A stretch of DNA of 64,000 nt from Clostridium sp. AF37-5 (GTDB lineage: Bacteria > Bacillota > Clostridia > Lachnospirales > Lachnospiraceae), in NCBI RefSeq assembly GCF_003477605.1, contig NZ_QUDR01000002.1, forward strand, positions 162,559 through 226,558. Direction: 5' to 3'. The first letter of the stretch is position 1; each line of letters starts with the position of its first letter. This document shows, piece after piece, positions 1-9,391 of this stretch. Under the pieces are notes generated by a model. It saw only the letters and a list, made by a program, of their open reading frames with translations, had not been told where the DNA came from and searched no databases. The position numbers and the translations under genes are program-made.

Positions 1-2
1 AT

Positions 3-1187
3 CGCAGCAAAGGACATCAGGGACCATGGACGGATATTTATGCACTGAGTGCAACGATGTATTATATGCTGACGGGTGTAATTCCACCGGAATCCATGGA
101 ACGCGTATTAGAAGATAAATACGTATCGCTAAAAGAATATGATATCGAATTAGATACAAAAATTGCCGATGCAATTGATAAAGGACTTTGTGTTTTGGCT
201 AAAAACAGATATCAATCGATGAGTGATTTGATTCATGATATATACGGTGAAGAGGAAAAACGTGTTATTCCAAAAAAAGATATGGCTTCGATGGAGGTTG
301 AGAGTGCAGTTGGTGAAAATGTTCTGGATGATAATAGTACAGTATTAATGGATGATGAGAATAAAACAGTTTTGATGGATGAAGCTGAAAAAATCGATCA
401 GATAGTAGTTGAAAAAAATAGAATTGTGAAATTTAATGGCAAAAAAAAGATACTTGCTGTGATTGTTTCGTTAGCTATTGTTTTGATTGGAGGAATTTTC
501 GTATTTACAGCACAAAATTCTGGTGATAAAAAAGAATTAACTAATGTTGCATCAAAAGAAAATGCGGTTACTACACCGACAACATCACCAACACCTACAG
601 TGGAAGTAACAGCAACACCGGAAGTTTTAATGCCTAATCTTGTAAATCAAAAGATTGAGGAAATAACACCGCAAATTCAATCGATTCAACAAGGTGCGAA
701 TATTAAAACAATTGAAGTTTATAGCGATACGGTTCCGGTTGGCAATATTGTCAGTCAGTTACCGGAAGCTGGAAGTTTATTAAATCAGTCTCAACCACTT
801 GTTGTAACTTTGGAAGTTAGTAAGGGTGAAGAGTTGATGACGGTTCCTAATGTTAAAGGAAAAAGTTTGACAACAGCAAAAAGCAAATTAAAAAAGAGTG
901 GATTGAAGTTGAAAACGAAAAGTAAGTATAGCAGCTCATATTCGAAAGGAAAGGTGATTTCGCAAAACAAAAAGGCCTCTTCAAAAGTCAAGAAAAATAC
1001 GACAATACAGCTGGTTGTCAGTAAAGGACCAGAACCAACAAAAAAACCACAGGCAACACCTAGACCAACGGTGCGTCCACAGCGTCCGACTACTAGTTCT
1101 GGAAAATCTTCTAAGAAAAGTAAAAAGTCAAATAAAAGCAGTGATTTCCAGGTGATTGGCAGTGATGATTATATTGAATTGAATTAA
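3..1187 (+). CDS. PASTA-domain Ser/Thr protein kinase, C-terminal part (cut by window edge)
   Basis: Membrane-anchored bacterial Ser/Thr kinase; the reading frame is open from base 3, so the N-lobe and catalytic loop lie outside the window. The first visible residues (GHQGPWTDIYALSATMYYML) match kinase subdomains VIII-IX and align with the complete paralogue at 55108-56640. After the C-lobe comes an acidic linker, one membrane segment (about bases 448-516), a short Thr/Pro linker and two PASTA repeats (about 634-826 and 835-1026). These would lie outside the cell and, in the PrkC/PknB family, bind peptidoglycan fragments. The tail is Pro/Thr then Ser/Lys rich. The ATG at 57 lies inside the kinase fold and is not a start. 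Two DUF6273 secreted proteins follow, the first 33 bases after the stop. Family assignment is secure; the ligand is unknown. Confidence 0.93.
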   Translation, partial: RSKGHQGPWTDIYALSATMYYMLTGVIPPESMERVLEDKYVSLKEYDIELDTKIADAIDKGLCVLAKNRYQSMSDLIHDIYGEEEKRVIPKKDMASMEVESAVGENVLDDNSTVLMDDENKTVLMDEAEKIDQIVVEKNRIVKFNGKKKILAVIVSLAIVLIGGIFVFTAQNSGDKKELTNVASKENAVTTPTTSPTPTVEVTATPEVLMPNLVNQKIEEITPQIQSIQQGANIKTIEVYSDTVPVGNIVSQLPEAGSLLNQSQPLVVTLEVSKGEELMTVPNVKGKSLTTAKSKLKKSGLKLKTKSKYSSSYSKGKVISQNKKASSKVKKNTTIQLVVSKGPEPTKKPQATPRPTVRPQRPTTSSGKSSKKSKKSNKSSDFQVIGSDDYIELN

Positions 1188-1219
1188 AATCATTTTAAAT
1201 ATACGTAAGGAGTGATTAT

Positions 1220-2554
1220 ATGAAAAGGAAATGTGCAATTATTTTAATAGCAACGCTCGTGATGCAGCTACTCTTTTGTGACTTTGGTGTGTATAAGAAA
1301 ACGGTAAAAGCGGCAGCATTAACGCTCCATAATCCTACCATGATAAATGGTATATCCACATGGGATTGTGTGTATTTTGGAAACTATTGGCAGGACGACA
1401 CAAATGGAGATGGATTAGCAAATAAGAATGATGCAAAAAAACCAATCAAGTGGCGCGTCCTGCAAGTAGATGGTGATGATGTTTTTTTGATGTCTGATAA
1501 AACATTGGATTGTCAAAAGTATCATGCGTCAGAAGTGGAGATTACATGGGAAAACTGCGACCTGAGAAAATGGCTTTATAGTAGTTTTTATCGGAATGCA
1601 TTTTCAGAAGAAGAACAAAATGCCATAAAAGTTACTACTGTAGAAAATGATAAGAATGAGGTACATGGGACACCTGGTGGCAATACAACCGAGGATAAAG
1701 TTTACATCCCATCAATAAAAGAAATTTCTAATACAAAATATGGATTTACCAGCAAATATAGTGTCAGAAATAATACAAGAATTGCTAAAAATACGTTATA
1801 TTCGGCGCAATTAAGCAAACAAAATGATACTTTACCTGAATATGGAGCATGGTGGCTGCGTACACCGGGGGCATTAAAGCAGCAGGCGACATTAGTTGAC
1901 GGTGCGGGACTTGCCTATGGAGGAAGTTATTATACAGGCTGGAGTGTGGCAGAAAAGTATTTCACGGTTCGCCCGGTTTTACATCTGTCACTATCTGCTG
2001 CTAAGCAGTTAGAATTTGCTGGAACAGTATCTTCAGATGGTGTGGAGACAACACTGGGACCAACAATCACTCCAACGGAGACACCGGTACCGACAGCATC
2101 AGTAATTCCTTCAACGCAAATACCAATTAAGAATATGCAGACGCCAAACAGCACGAATTCCCCTAAATCGAGAATCGAAACTCAAACTGCTCAGGTGAAA
2201 AAAACAGAGGATACAATTCGAGCAGGGAAAACATTTGTATATAAGGGGATTAGCTACAGGGTTACAAAGATTTCAGGTAAAAAAGGCAATCTGACGTTAA
2301 AGGATATAAAAAATAAAAGGACAAAGAAAGTTGTAATTCCTAAAGAAATAAAAAAATATGGGATAAAATTTGTAGTAACACAGATAGGAAAAAATGTATT
2401 TACAAAATGCAAGAAACTAAAAAAGTTGACCATTAAAAGTCGGACAATAACAAAGATGGAAAAAAACAGATTTGCTAAAAAGTGCAAAATTATTGTACCG
2501 CAAGCGATGAAGAAGAAATACATTAAATTGCTGGCAAAGTGCAGGAGAAATTGA
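1220..2554 (+). CDS. Secreted DUF6273 protein with BspA-like C-terminal repeat
   Basis: Predicted exported protein, 444 residues. Residues 1-32 form a signal peptide (basic start, hydrophobic core, cleavage near KAA). Residues 45-260 are a DUF6273 domain, recognised from [17 protein letters not shown], the WENCDLRKWL segment and the RPVLHL end. It carries a DTNGDG acidic loop (about residues 60-65) resembling a calcium-binding EF-hand loop. A Thr/Pro linker (280-320) leads to a basic C-terminal region like a BspA-type leucine-rich repeat (KKVVIPKEI, IGKNVFTKC, LKKLTIKS). AAGGAG lies 7 bases before the ATG. It is a tandem paralogue of the next gene and follows a PASTA kinase. DUF6273 has no established function; a surface adhesion or binding role is inference. 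Confidence 0.9.
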   Translation: MKRKCAIILIATLVMQLLFCDFGVYKKTVKAAALTLHNPTMINGISTWDCVYFGNYWQDDTNGDGLANKNDAKKPIKWRVLQVDGDDVFLMSDKTLDCQKYHASEVEITWENCDLRKWLYSSFYRNAFSEEEQNAIKVTTVENDKNEVHGTPGGNTTEDKVYIPSIKEISNTKYGFTSKYSVRNNTRIAKNTLYSAQLSKQNDTLPEYGAWWLRTPGALKQQATLVDGAGLAYGGSYYTGWSVAEKYFTVRPVLHLSLSAAKQLEFAGTVSSDGVETTLGPTITPTETPVPTASVIPSTQIPIKNMQTPNSTNSPKSRIETQTAQVKKTEDTIRAGKTFVYKGISYRVTKISGKKGNLTLKDIKNKRTKKVVIPKEIKKYGIKFVVTQIGKNVFTKCKKLKKLTIKSRTITKMEKNRFAKKCKIIVPQAMKKKYIKLLAKCRRN

Positions 2555-2580
2555 TAGATGGATTTAAAGGAGCGAGTATT

Positions 2581-3951
2581 ATGAAGAAAACATGTGCAAA
2601 AATATTGATAATGGCACTAGTGTTACAAAGTGTTTATTTGACAGTGAATGTTACAAATGAATCTGCAAAGGCAGCAACTTTAAATTTACATAATCCAACG
2701 ATGATAAATGGTGTGTCGACTTGGGATTGCGTATACTTTGGAACCTATTGGCAAAATGACACAAATGGGGATGGAGTAGCAGACCAAAATGATGCAAAGG
2801 AGCCAATTAAGTGGCGTGTGCTGCAGGTTGATGGGGATGATGTGTTCCTTATGTCGGATAAAAATTTGGATTGTCAAAAATATAATAATAATGAAGTTGA
2901 TGTTACCTGGGAAACTTGTACTTTGCGAACATGGTTATACAGTAATTTTTACCGAAAGGCATTTTCAACGGAAGAGCAAAATGTGATAAAGGTTACGACT
3001 GTAGTAAATGACAAGAATGAGGTGTATGGAACATCAGGTGGAAATATAACAAAAGACAAAATTTATATTCCATCAATAAAAGAGGTAACTAATACAAATT
3101 ATGGATTTGTGGACTATAATTCGAGGAGTGTTACCAGAAAGGCAAAAAACACAGCATATACAATGAACTGTTATATAAACCAATCCAATGTGTCTCAATA
3201 TGGAGTATGGTGGATTCGCACACCAGGAGCAAATCACCAACAAGCTGCAATTGTTGATGGCCCCGGATATGTATTTGGTGACAGCTATTATAGTGGCTTA
3301 AGTGTTTCAAACGAAGATGTTGGTGTTCGTCCGGTTATGCATATATCAATATCGTCGGCATTGGGGAAATTAGAACTGGCTGGAACTGTGTCTTCAGATG
3401 GGATAGAAACAACACCGGAAGTAACGCCAACCCCAACACAAACGTCGGCAATTGTGCCAGAAATCACCCCAACAGCAGATGTGACGTCGAAAACAACAAT
3501 TACACCAACGGTAACACCGAATCCAACTGCAAAAGCAACTCAAAACTCACGGAAAGAAACGATTGCATCAGCACTTCCGGATAAAACCGCTAATAATACA
3601 TTGGCAAGGTCAACGGTTAAAATGGGAATGATATTTAATGATAAAGGTATCAACTATAAAATCACAAAGCTGACAGGAAAGAAGGGCAAGCTGAGTTTGA
3701 TAAGTGTGAAAAACAAAAAGACCAAAAAGATAACAATACCGAAAGAGGTTAAAAAATATGATTATAAATTTACAATAACGCAGATTGGCAAAAATGTATT
3801 TACAAGATGTAAGAAATTAAAGCAATTAACGATTAAAAGCCGAACAATCACCAAAATAGGAAAGAACAAATTTCCTAAGAAATGTAAGATTGTTGTACCA
3901 CAAGCAATGAAAAAGAGGTATACAAAATTGTTAAAAAAATGGAGGAGGTAA
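2581..3951 (+). CDS. Secreted DUF6273 protein, tandem paralogue
   Basis: Second copy of the exported DUF6273 architecture, 456 residues from the ATG at 2581. An in-frame ATG at 2539 overlaps the upstream gene; the downstream ATG is preferred because AAAGGAG sits 8 bases before it and the signal peptide (MKKTCAKILIMALVL) starts there. Order: signal peptide, DUF6273 with WDCVYFGTYW, DTNGDG loop, PIKWRVL and WETCTLRTWL, a Thr/Pro linker richer than in its neighbour, and a basic BspA-like C-terminal repeat nearly the same as the upstream one. The two genes clearly arose by duplication; the linker has diverged most. Co-transcription with both neighbours is likely given the short gaps. Confidence 0.9.
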   Translation: MKKTCAKILIMALVLQSVYLTVNVTNESAKAATLNLHNPTMINGVSTWDCVYFGTYWQNDTNGDGVADQNDAKEPIKWRVLQVDGDDVFLMSDKNLDCQKYNNNEVDVTWETCTLRTWLYSNFYRKAFSTEEQNVIKVTTVVNDKNEVYGTSGGNITKDKIYIPSIKEVTNTNYGFVDYNSRSVTRKAKNTAYTMNCYINQSNVSQYGVWWIRTPGANHQQAAIVDGPGYVFGDSYYSGLSVSNEDVGVRPVMHISISSALGKLELAGTVSSDGIETTPEVTPTPTQTSAIVPEITPTADVTSKTTITPTVTPNPTAKATQNSRKETIASALPDKTANNTLARSTVKMGMIFNDKGINYKITKLTGKKGKLSLISVKNKKTKKITIPKEVKKYDYKFTITQIGKNVFTRCKKLKQLTIKSRTITKIGKNKFPKKCKIVVPQAMKKRYTKLLKKWRR

Positions 3952-3957
3952 CATTTT

Positions 3958-5037
3958 ATGAAGATAAAGGGATATTTATTTTTAACAGTTGCATTGTTTA
4001 TGATGACAATACTGTTTTTGCAGAGTGAATCAAAAGCTGTGATGACATCGTGGAATGCAGAACAGCCGCCAGAAGGTGCGAAAGGAGTGGAAAAAAGGAC
4101 AGAATATCGGTTTCGTGATAAATCCACACAAACATCTTACAGTACATCATTAGGTGGATGGACACAGGCGGGAGGAAGCTGGGTTGCTTCAGGAAGTGGG
4201 CAAGTCGACTATGTAAGTTCTTTTCCGAGTGGTTTTGAGGCAAGGAGCGGCATTTATCAATATTACAATCGTGCACCGGTAGCCCCTTCGGAAACAGCCA
4301 CAAACAAGACAACAGTAAGTACCAGCCACATTGGTTATATTTATTATCACTGGTGCAGAAATGGAACCTATTATGGAAATCAGAAGAATCGGACAGTAAA
4401 CGGAGTATATACGGATAAGTTTTGGAATTTCCATGCCTTTTTTACTTCTTCACCGTTAGGATGGGATTCCAAAGGTGCATTTTATGGTGATTTACCACAA
4501 CATTGTAATGATACCTATTGGTGGATTGGATATGGAGAAGGAGTTGCGGCTAATATTCCGGTGTATCGCTGTTCCTATCAACAGTACAAAAAGCTTTTTA
4601 AATACCATAAATGGTCAAAATATTCGGATTGGTCAGCTTCTGCACCGGTGCCTGGAAGCAATCGTGAAATTCAGAAAAGAATAGCATATCGATATGAAGA
4701 AGATAGCATTAAAAGTATTGCGCCATCAATTGTAACGACTTATACGGTAAAAACAAGTACCGGGAAGTCTGGTAAAAACGCTGCCAAAAAGAAAGTGAAG
4801 ATTCGTTTAAAAATGATGATTATAAGAGGATTTAAAGGTTATCAGATTCAATATGCGACGAATAAAAAGATGAAAAAAAGCAAAAGTATCTGGGGAAAAA
4901 AGAAGAGTGTGGCTATTTCTGTAAAGAGAAAAAAGATATATTACATTCGAGTGAGATATTATAAAAATAAATCCCATTCAAAGCAAAAGGTTTTTAGTAA
5001 GTGGAGCAAAATTAAAAGACTAAGTGTAAAAAAATAA
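3958..5037 (+). CDS. Secreted protein of unknown function, WSxWS-type segments
   Basis: Predicted exported protein, 359 residues, with a signal peptide ending near residue 25 (SESKA). The N-terminal part has short tandem-like segments rich in Trp, Ser and Tyr (EYRFRDKSTQTSYS, later KWSKYSDWSASAPVPGSNRE and IAYRYEED), a pattern found in Clostridial surface proteins with repeated 'W-S-x-W-S ... YRY' units. The central part is aromatic-rich (GYIYYHWCRNGTYYG). The last 100 residues are basic and resemble a fibronectin-III-like strand pattern (YQIQYATNKKM, YYIRVRYYK). GGAGGAGGT precedes the ATG and only 6 bases separate it from the DUF6273 gene, so it is probably the last gene of this surface-protein unit. 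I do not recognise a characterised family. Confidence 0.8.
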   Translation: MKIKGYLFLTVALFMMTILFLQSESKAVMTSWNAEQPPEGAKGVEKRTEYRFRDKSTQTSYSTSLGGWTQAGGSWVASGSGQVDYVSSFPSGFEARSGIYQYYNRAPVAPSETATNKTTVSTSHIGYIYYHWCRNGTYYGNQKNRTVNGVYTDKFWNFHAFFTSSPLGWDSKGAFYGDLPQHCNDTYWWIGYGEGVAANIPVYRCSYQQYKKLFKYHKWSKYSDWSASAPVPGSNREIQKRIAYRYEEDSIKSIAPSIVTTYTVKTSTGKSGKNAAKKKVKIRLKMMIIRGFKGYQIQYATNKKMKKSKSIWGKKKSVAISVKRKKIYYIRVRYYKNKSHSKQKVFSKWSKIKRLSVKK

Positions 5038-5106
5038 TTTTGCAGCATTTGTATAGGATATCGTTATCTTGTCAACCCTAACTCAAAAAGCAAAGGAGAC
5101 GATTTT

Positions 5107-5958
5107 TTGAGTTACCAGATTTTAATGGACAGCTGCGGCGATTTATCGGAAGGAATGAGAAATAATGAGCATCTGCGGATGATTCCTCTGCAAATCCGAG
5201 TGGGGCAGAAAGAGTGGCCGGACGATGGACATATCAATAAACAGGAGTTGTTTGATGAAATTTTAGAGACGGATGTGCTGCCAAAATCGGCGTGTCCGGC
5301 ACCGGATGCTTATTTGCAGAGGTTCGATAAAAATGCAGACCGTATTTATGTGATAACGGTTTCTTCAGCTCTTTCCGGTTCTTATAACAGCGCGAGCCTG
5401 GCGAGAAAACTTTGGCGGGAGGAGAACAAAGGAAAAAAGGGGCAGAAAATTTATATCATTGACAGCAAAAGTGCATCCGCGGGGCAGACATTACTGGCAG
5501 GAGCATTGATGCGCTGGGAAAATAAAGGGTATTCCGAAGATGAAATTCGTAAGCGGATAAAAAAACTCCGCAGGGATATGATGACGAAATTTGTGTTAAA
5601 TGATTTGACGATGTTAGAGCGAAGCGGAAGATTAAATGGCCTTCAGGCAAAACTTGCGGACGCTTTTCATATCTGTCCGATATTGGCATCAACCGATGAA
5701 GGAACCATTTGCCAGACCGGTCAGGCGAGAGGTATGAAACGTGCGTTGTCTGCGATGGTGCGTGCAATTGGAAATGAAAATAAAGAAAAAAAGATTTCGC
5801 ATATTGTAATTTCACACTGTGGGCAGGAGGCAGGAGCATATGAAGTAAAGAAAAAATTAAATAAGATACTCCCGGATTGTCAGATTCACATTGTTGAGAC
5901 GGGAGGGATTGCAAGTGTTTATGCAGGAATTGGCGGTATTATTCTGGCATATGCATAA
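5107..5958 (+). CDS. DegV family fatty-acid-binding protein
   Basis: Cytoplasmic DegV/FakB-type protein, 283 residues, the usual family length. Members bind a fatty acid between two domains, and some deliver it to the FakA kinase. Family features: the N-terminal DSCGDLSEG loop, the VITVSSALSGSYNSA ligand-contact segment, the LTMLERSGRLNG motif, and the C-terminal HCGQEA stretch. The start is TTG at 5107 with AAAGGAG 8 bases upstream; the next Met (MDSCGDL) would remove the first strand. It converges with the exonuclease gene and their ends overlap by 20 bases. No fakA gene lies nearby, so the acceptor kinase cannot be assigned here. Confidence 0.9.
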   Translation: MSYQILMDSCGDLSEGMRNNEHLRMIPLQIRVGQKEWPDDGHINKQELFDEILETDVLPKSACPAPDAYLQRFDKNADRIYVITVSSALSGSYNSASLARKLWREENKGKKGQKIYIIDSKSASAGQTLLAGALMRWENKGYSEDEIRKRIKKLRRDMMTKFVLNDLTMLERSGRLNGLQAKLADAFHICPILASTDEGTICQTGQARGMKRALSAMVRAIGNENKEKKISHIVISHCGQEAGAYEVKKKLNKILPDCQIHIVETGGIASVYAGIGGIILAYA

Positions 5959-7030
5959 ATTCATTGATGAGGTGGCAGACGGAATCAGTTGCTAGTTCCG
6001 TATTTTCTTCCCATGGTATAAAAACTTTCTTGTCTTTTCGGGTGAGCGAAAAAACAGGAGAATCCCAGTCGGTGCCAGCCGGCAGCGGAAGAAATCTGCC
6101 GTCTTTTTTGATGTAGCAGTTAGCGGCAGTTGCTTTCTGACGGTAGGCAGGTTCGACAAAACAGCCAACGCTTTTATGTACCGCCATATCTTCCTTTGGC
6201 AGATAATAATAATTTTTATAGTCGGCAAAAAAGTGGTACAGCGTACCTTCCCAAAGCGGCACCTCGATAGAAAGGGATTTCCCTTCAAAAGAAAAGGAGA
6301 TATCACCTTTTTGAAAGGAAAGATTTGCCGGGACTTTTTTCTCTAAGGTGTCGGTAAATAGAACGCTGTGTTCCGTTGTCTGTACACTCGGGCATATCGG
6401 TTTATACGTTGTGTAGGCAAGGAGAAGTGCACATACAATGGTACCAATCAAATCATCTTCATTATGAAAGAGCAGTCTGTTCTTTTTTTCTAAGGATTCC
6501 GGATTATGAAAAAAATTCTCATGCATAAATTCCGTGTAAAGTGTGATACATTCTTTTCCGCTTAAAAGTTCATGTCTGGTAAAACCGGCAAGACGCTCCA
6601 TTGTAATCAATTTTTGATTGGGAACCGGGAAATATTTTTTGATGTGTTTGACTGCCCGGTAAAGGTCAAGTGTCTGCTTCCCGGCAAACGGGGACGGCAT
6701 ATGATTTGTGCGGTATTTCTTTTCCAGATAAGGGATGTCAAAGGTCGCACCATTATAATGCGCAATCCATTCGTACTTTTCTGAAAACTCAGAAAATGCC
6801 TGCAAAAGACGTACTTCACTCACATAATCATCGGCAAACCACTGGTTTAGAACCCACTCATTATTTTCAAAGGTAATTGTGCCAATCAGATAAAGAGACG
6901 AAACAGCAGCAGAAAGCCCGGTAGTTTCAATATCAAAAAAGCAGATGTTTTCTGCCGGAGCCGGTAAGATAGACGCTGCATTGTTTAGTTGTTCTTCATA
7001 GGAAGTAAGTACCTTTGCTGTGTGTTCCAT
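5939..7030 (-). CDS. YprB-type RNase H-like (DEDD) exonuclease
   Basis: Predicted 3'-5' exonuclease of the DEDD/RNase H-like fold, 363 residues. The first acidic pair sits in FDIETTG (about D33/E35), the next in YNGATFDIPYL (about D98), and the last in HNEDDL (about D192-193), so all metal ligands appear present. The C-terminal 130 residues are a beta-rich extension as in Bacillus YprB. An ATG at 7060 is also in frame, but the - strand promoter at 7063-7091 would start RNA near 7056, downstream of that codon; AGAAGGGA 6 bases before the ATG at 7030 supports the shorter form. Substrate is unknown. It is transcribed alone, divergently from cardiolipin synthase. Confidence 0.85.
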   Translation of the reverse strand: MEHTAKVLTSYEEQLNNAASILPAPAENICFFDIETTGLSAAVSSLYLIGTITFENNEWVLNQWFADDYVSEVRLLQAFSEFSEKYEWIAHYNGATFDIPYLEKKYRTNHMPSPFAGKQTLDLYRAVKHIKKYFPVPNQKLITMERLAGFTRHELLSGKECITLYTEFMHENFFHNPESLEKKNRLLFHNEDDLIGTIVCALLLAYTTYKPICPSVQTTEHSVLFTDTLEKKVPANLSFQKGDISFSFEGKSLSIEVPLWEGTLYHFFADYKNYYYLPKEDMAVHKSVGCFVEPAYRQKATAANCYIKKDGRFLPLPAGTDWDSPVFSLTRKDKKVFIPWEENTELATDSVCHLINEFMHMPE

Positions 7031-7062
7031 GGTTAATCCCTTCTCGTAAAAAATCTGCATTT

Positions 7063-7091
7063 ATCATAGCAGAAAATCAGAGGATGTGCAA
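7063..7091 (-). promoter_or_regulatory. Promoter of the YprB-like exonuclease gene
   Basis: On the - strand, TTGCAC (7091-7086), 17-base spacer, TATGAT (7068-7063). Spacing is ideal for a housekeeping sigma factor. The predicted RNA start near 7056 decides the translation start at 7030 over 7060. Confidence 0.65.
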
Positions 7092-7094
7092 TGT

Positions 7095-7123
7095 TTGCGA
7101 ATTACCACCGTATGTGGTATACT
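7095..7123 (+). promoter_or_regulatory. Promoter of the cardiolipin synthase gene
   Basis: TTGCGA (7095-7100), 17-base spacer, TATACT (7118-7123), with an extended -10 TGG just before it (7115-7117). It lies back to back with the - strand promoter, so the two -35 regions are only a few bases apart and could compete or be co-regulated. Confidence 0.7.
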
Positions 7124-7163
7124 GTATTTATTTGAAATTTGATGGAAAAGGATGGAGAATGAT

Positions 7164-8747
7164 ATGGAGGCACAGAGAGAAAAACGTCCATTAAAACATC
7201 TTCAGGGATTAAAAGGACGAGTTCAAAATAGTTTGAGCGGCTTTTTGAGAGCTTGCATTGTGGCGGTTTTGGTTGCGTTTCAGTTCGCAATTCTGATTGT
7301 ACTGCCATTTTTACTGCGCCAGTATGCTTCATTATTTTATTTGGTAATGGAGTTGTTTGGTGTGTTTACCATTCTGGCACTTACGAATGACAGCCGCAGC
7401 ATGTCCTATAAATATGGATGGCTGTGCATTACAATTTTACTTCCGGTATCCGGAAATATTATGTTTGCTCTTTGGGGAAAAGTAGGCAAAAAAAACAAAT
7501 TAAATCGTCGTATAAAATCGACGATTCAAAGTGTAGACAGACACTTAGAATGGCATCCCGAAGTGTCTGATGAATTTCGGAAAAAACATCCGGTTTCATC
7601 CCGTATGTCGCGTTATATGGAAGCTAATGGTGCACCGATTTCAAAAAATAATGAGGCAAGATATTATGATATGGGAGAAAATGCGTTTGAAGATTTGTTT
7701 GCTGATTTGGAGCGGGCAAAAAAATATGTTTTTATTGAATTTTTTATTGTGGCTGAAGGCGCAATTTGGGATAAGATGCATGATATTTTGAAACGTAAAA
7801 TTGAAGAAGGAGTTGAAGTTAAATTTCTATATGACGATTTCGGGGCACTGCTTCGCACAAGTACGGATTTTGCACAGAAACTGCGGGCAGAAGGCTTTGA
7901 AGTAGAAGTATTTAATCCGATTCATAAGTATACCAGTAAGTTGTTTATGAACTTCCGTGACCACCAGAAAATTCTTGTCATTGATGGTGAGGTGGCATAT
8001 ACGGGCGGTTTTAATATTGCGGATGAATATGCAAATTTAGTAGACCGTTTTGGCATATGGAAAGATGAAGGAGTACGGTTAAAAGGTGATGTTGTCTGGA
8101 GTATGGTAGTTACTTTTCTCGAACTGTGGGCAGTCTGCTCTAAAAATGAGGCGATTGATTATGAGCGGTACCGGGCAGAAAAAACATCGATTCAGTCGGA
8201 TATGTACTGCCATGTACTGCGTGACGGTCCGGCATTAGATACCCGCTCTTTTGTCGGCAGCATGTATAAACAGATGATACATTATGCCGGTGAAAAAATG
8301 TATGTAATGACACCGTATCTGATTTTGGAAGAAGCGATGATTGAGACGCTTTTGGAAGCCGTGCGCCGTGGTGTGGATGTGCGGATTATCACGCCTCATA
8401 TTCCGGATAAAAAACATATTAAATACATGACAGAATATAACTACGGGATCCTTTTGAAAAATGGAATTCGTATTTACGAATATGAGCCGGGATTCATTCA
8501 TTCCAAAGTAGTTATGAATGAACATTGTGCGATTGTCGGAACCATCAATATGGATTACCGGAGCTTTTACTTACATTATGAGAATGGTGTCTGGATTTAT
8601 GATGAAGAATTCAGGCAAGCGGTGGAAAACGATTTTATAAATACATTTGCGCAAAGTATTGAGATTACCTATGAGGACTGGAAAAACAGACCGTTAAAGA
8701 TGAAAATTATTCAGCCGATTTTACATGTGTTTGACGCACTTGTGTAA
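7164..8747 (+). CDS. cls: Cardiolipin synthase (phospholipase D family)
   Basis: Membrane enzyme joining two phosphatidylglycerols into cardiolipin plus glycerol; 527 residues. Two N-terminal membrane segments (about residues 25-75) precede two PLD domains. The first catalytic motif is HQKILVID within FRDHQKILVIDGEVAYTGGF. The second is HSKVVMNE, where the usual final Asp of HxKxxxxD is Glu, a conservative change. GTINMDYRSF follows as expected. The start is chosen at 7164 because GGAG lies 6 bases upstream; an in-frame ATG at 7152 has almost no spacing to its purine run. ruvA follows after 24 bases. Confidence 0.93.
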   Translation: MEAQREKRPLKHLQGLKGRVQNSLSGFLRACIVAVLVAFQFAILIVLPFLLRQYASLFYLVMELFGVFTILALTNDSRSMSYKYGWLCITILLPVSGNIMFALWGKVGKKNKLNRRIKSTIQSVDRHLEWHPEVSDEFRKKHPVSSRMSRYMEANGAPISKNNEARYYDMGENAFEDLFADLERAKKYVFIEFFIVAEGAIWDKMHDILKRKIEEGVEVKFLYDDFGALLRTSTDFAQKLRAEGFEVEVFNPIHKYTSKLFMNFRDHQKILVIDGEVAYTGGFNIADEYANLVDRFGIWKDEGVRLKGDVVWSMVVTFLELWAVCSKNEAIDYERYRAEKTSIQSDMYCHVLRDGPALDTRSFVGSMYKQMIHYAGEKMYVMTPYLILEEAMIETLLEAVRRGVDVRIITPHIPDKKHIKYMTEYNYGILLKNGIRIYEYEPGFIHSKVVMNEHCAIVGTINMDYRSFYLHYENGVWIYDEEFRQAVENDFINTFAQSIEITYEDWKNRPLKMKIIQPILHVFDALV

Positions 8748-8771
8748 TGCATCCGGCATAAGGGAGGAACT

Positions 8772-9374
8772 ATGATAGCATTTGTGAAAGGGATTTTGGA
8801 CTCCGTGAGTGAGGACAAAATTATTGTGGAAAATCAGAATATCGGGTTTGAAATTTTAGTGCCGGGTTCGGTTGTTTCCGAATTGCCACAGGTTGGAAAT
8901 ACAGTTAAGATTTATACCTATACATATGTGCGCGAAGATGCGTTGCAGCTCTATGGTTTTTTGACGAAAGACAGTATGGACATGTTTAAGTTGCTGATTA
9001 CGGTAAATGGCATTGGGCCGAAGGCGGCACTTGGTATTTTAACTGCCATGGATACCGATGCGCTCCGTCTTGCGATTCTTTCGGATGATGCAAAAACGAT
9101 TGCGAAAGCACCGGGAATCGGACCAAAAACTGCGAGCAAACTGATTCTTGAGTTAAAGGATAAATGTCATTTGGAAGATGTCTTTGGCGGCGTGGAAGAA
9201 TCTTTTGCCACAGAAAATGTATCGGCCGGAGCAGATGCGAAGAAAGATGCGATTGAGGCGCTGGTTGCCCTTGGTTATTCCGCATCAGAGGCTGCTGGTG
9301 CGGTACGCAAACTTCAAGTTACGGAAGAAATGTCTGTGGAAGATATTTTGAAATTGAGCTTAAAAAATCTGTAA
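8772..9374 (+). CDS. ruvA: Holliday junction branch migration protein RuvA
   Basis: RuvA binds four-way DNA junctions as a tetramer and recruits the RuvB motor. The 200 residues match the family length. Domain order: N-terminal OB fold, then the tandem helix-hairpin-helix region (TVNGIGPKAALGIL at about 78-91 and APGIGPKTASKLILELKDK at about 113-131), a linker, and the C-terminal UBA-like domain that contacts RuvB (DAIEALVALGYSASEA). A strong AGGGAGG site precedes the ATG. It is followed at once by ruvB, as is usual; no ruvC gene is present, which is common in Firmicutes that use RecU or place ruvC elsewhere. Confidence 0.97.
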   Translation: MIAFVKGILDSVSEDKIIVENQNIGFEILVPGSVVSELPQVGNTVKIYTYTYVREDALQLYGFLTKDSMDMFKLLITVNGIGPKAALGILTAMDTDALRLAILSDDAKTIAKAPGIGPKTASKLILELKDKCHLEDVFGGVEESFATENVSAGADAKKDAIEALVALGYSASEAAGAVRKLQVTEEMSVEDILKLSLKNL

Positions 9375-9391
9375 AGGAATGAGAGTAAGTA

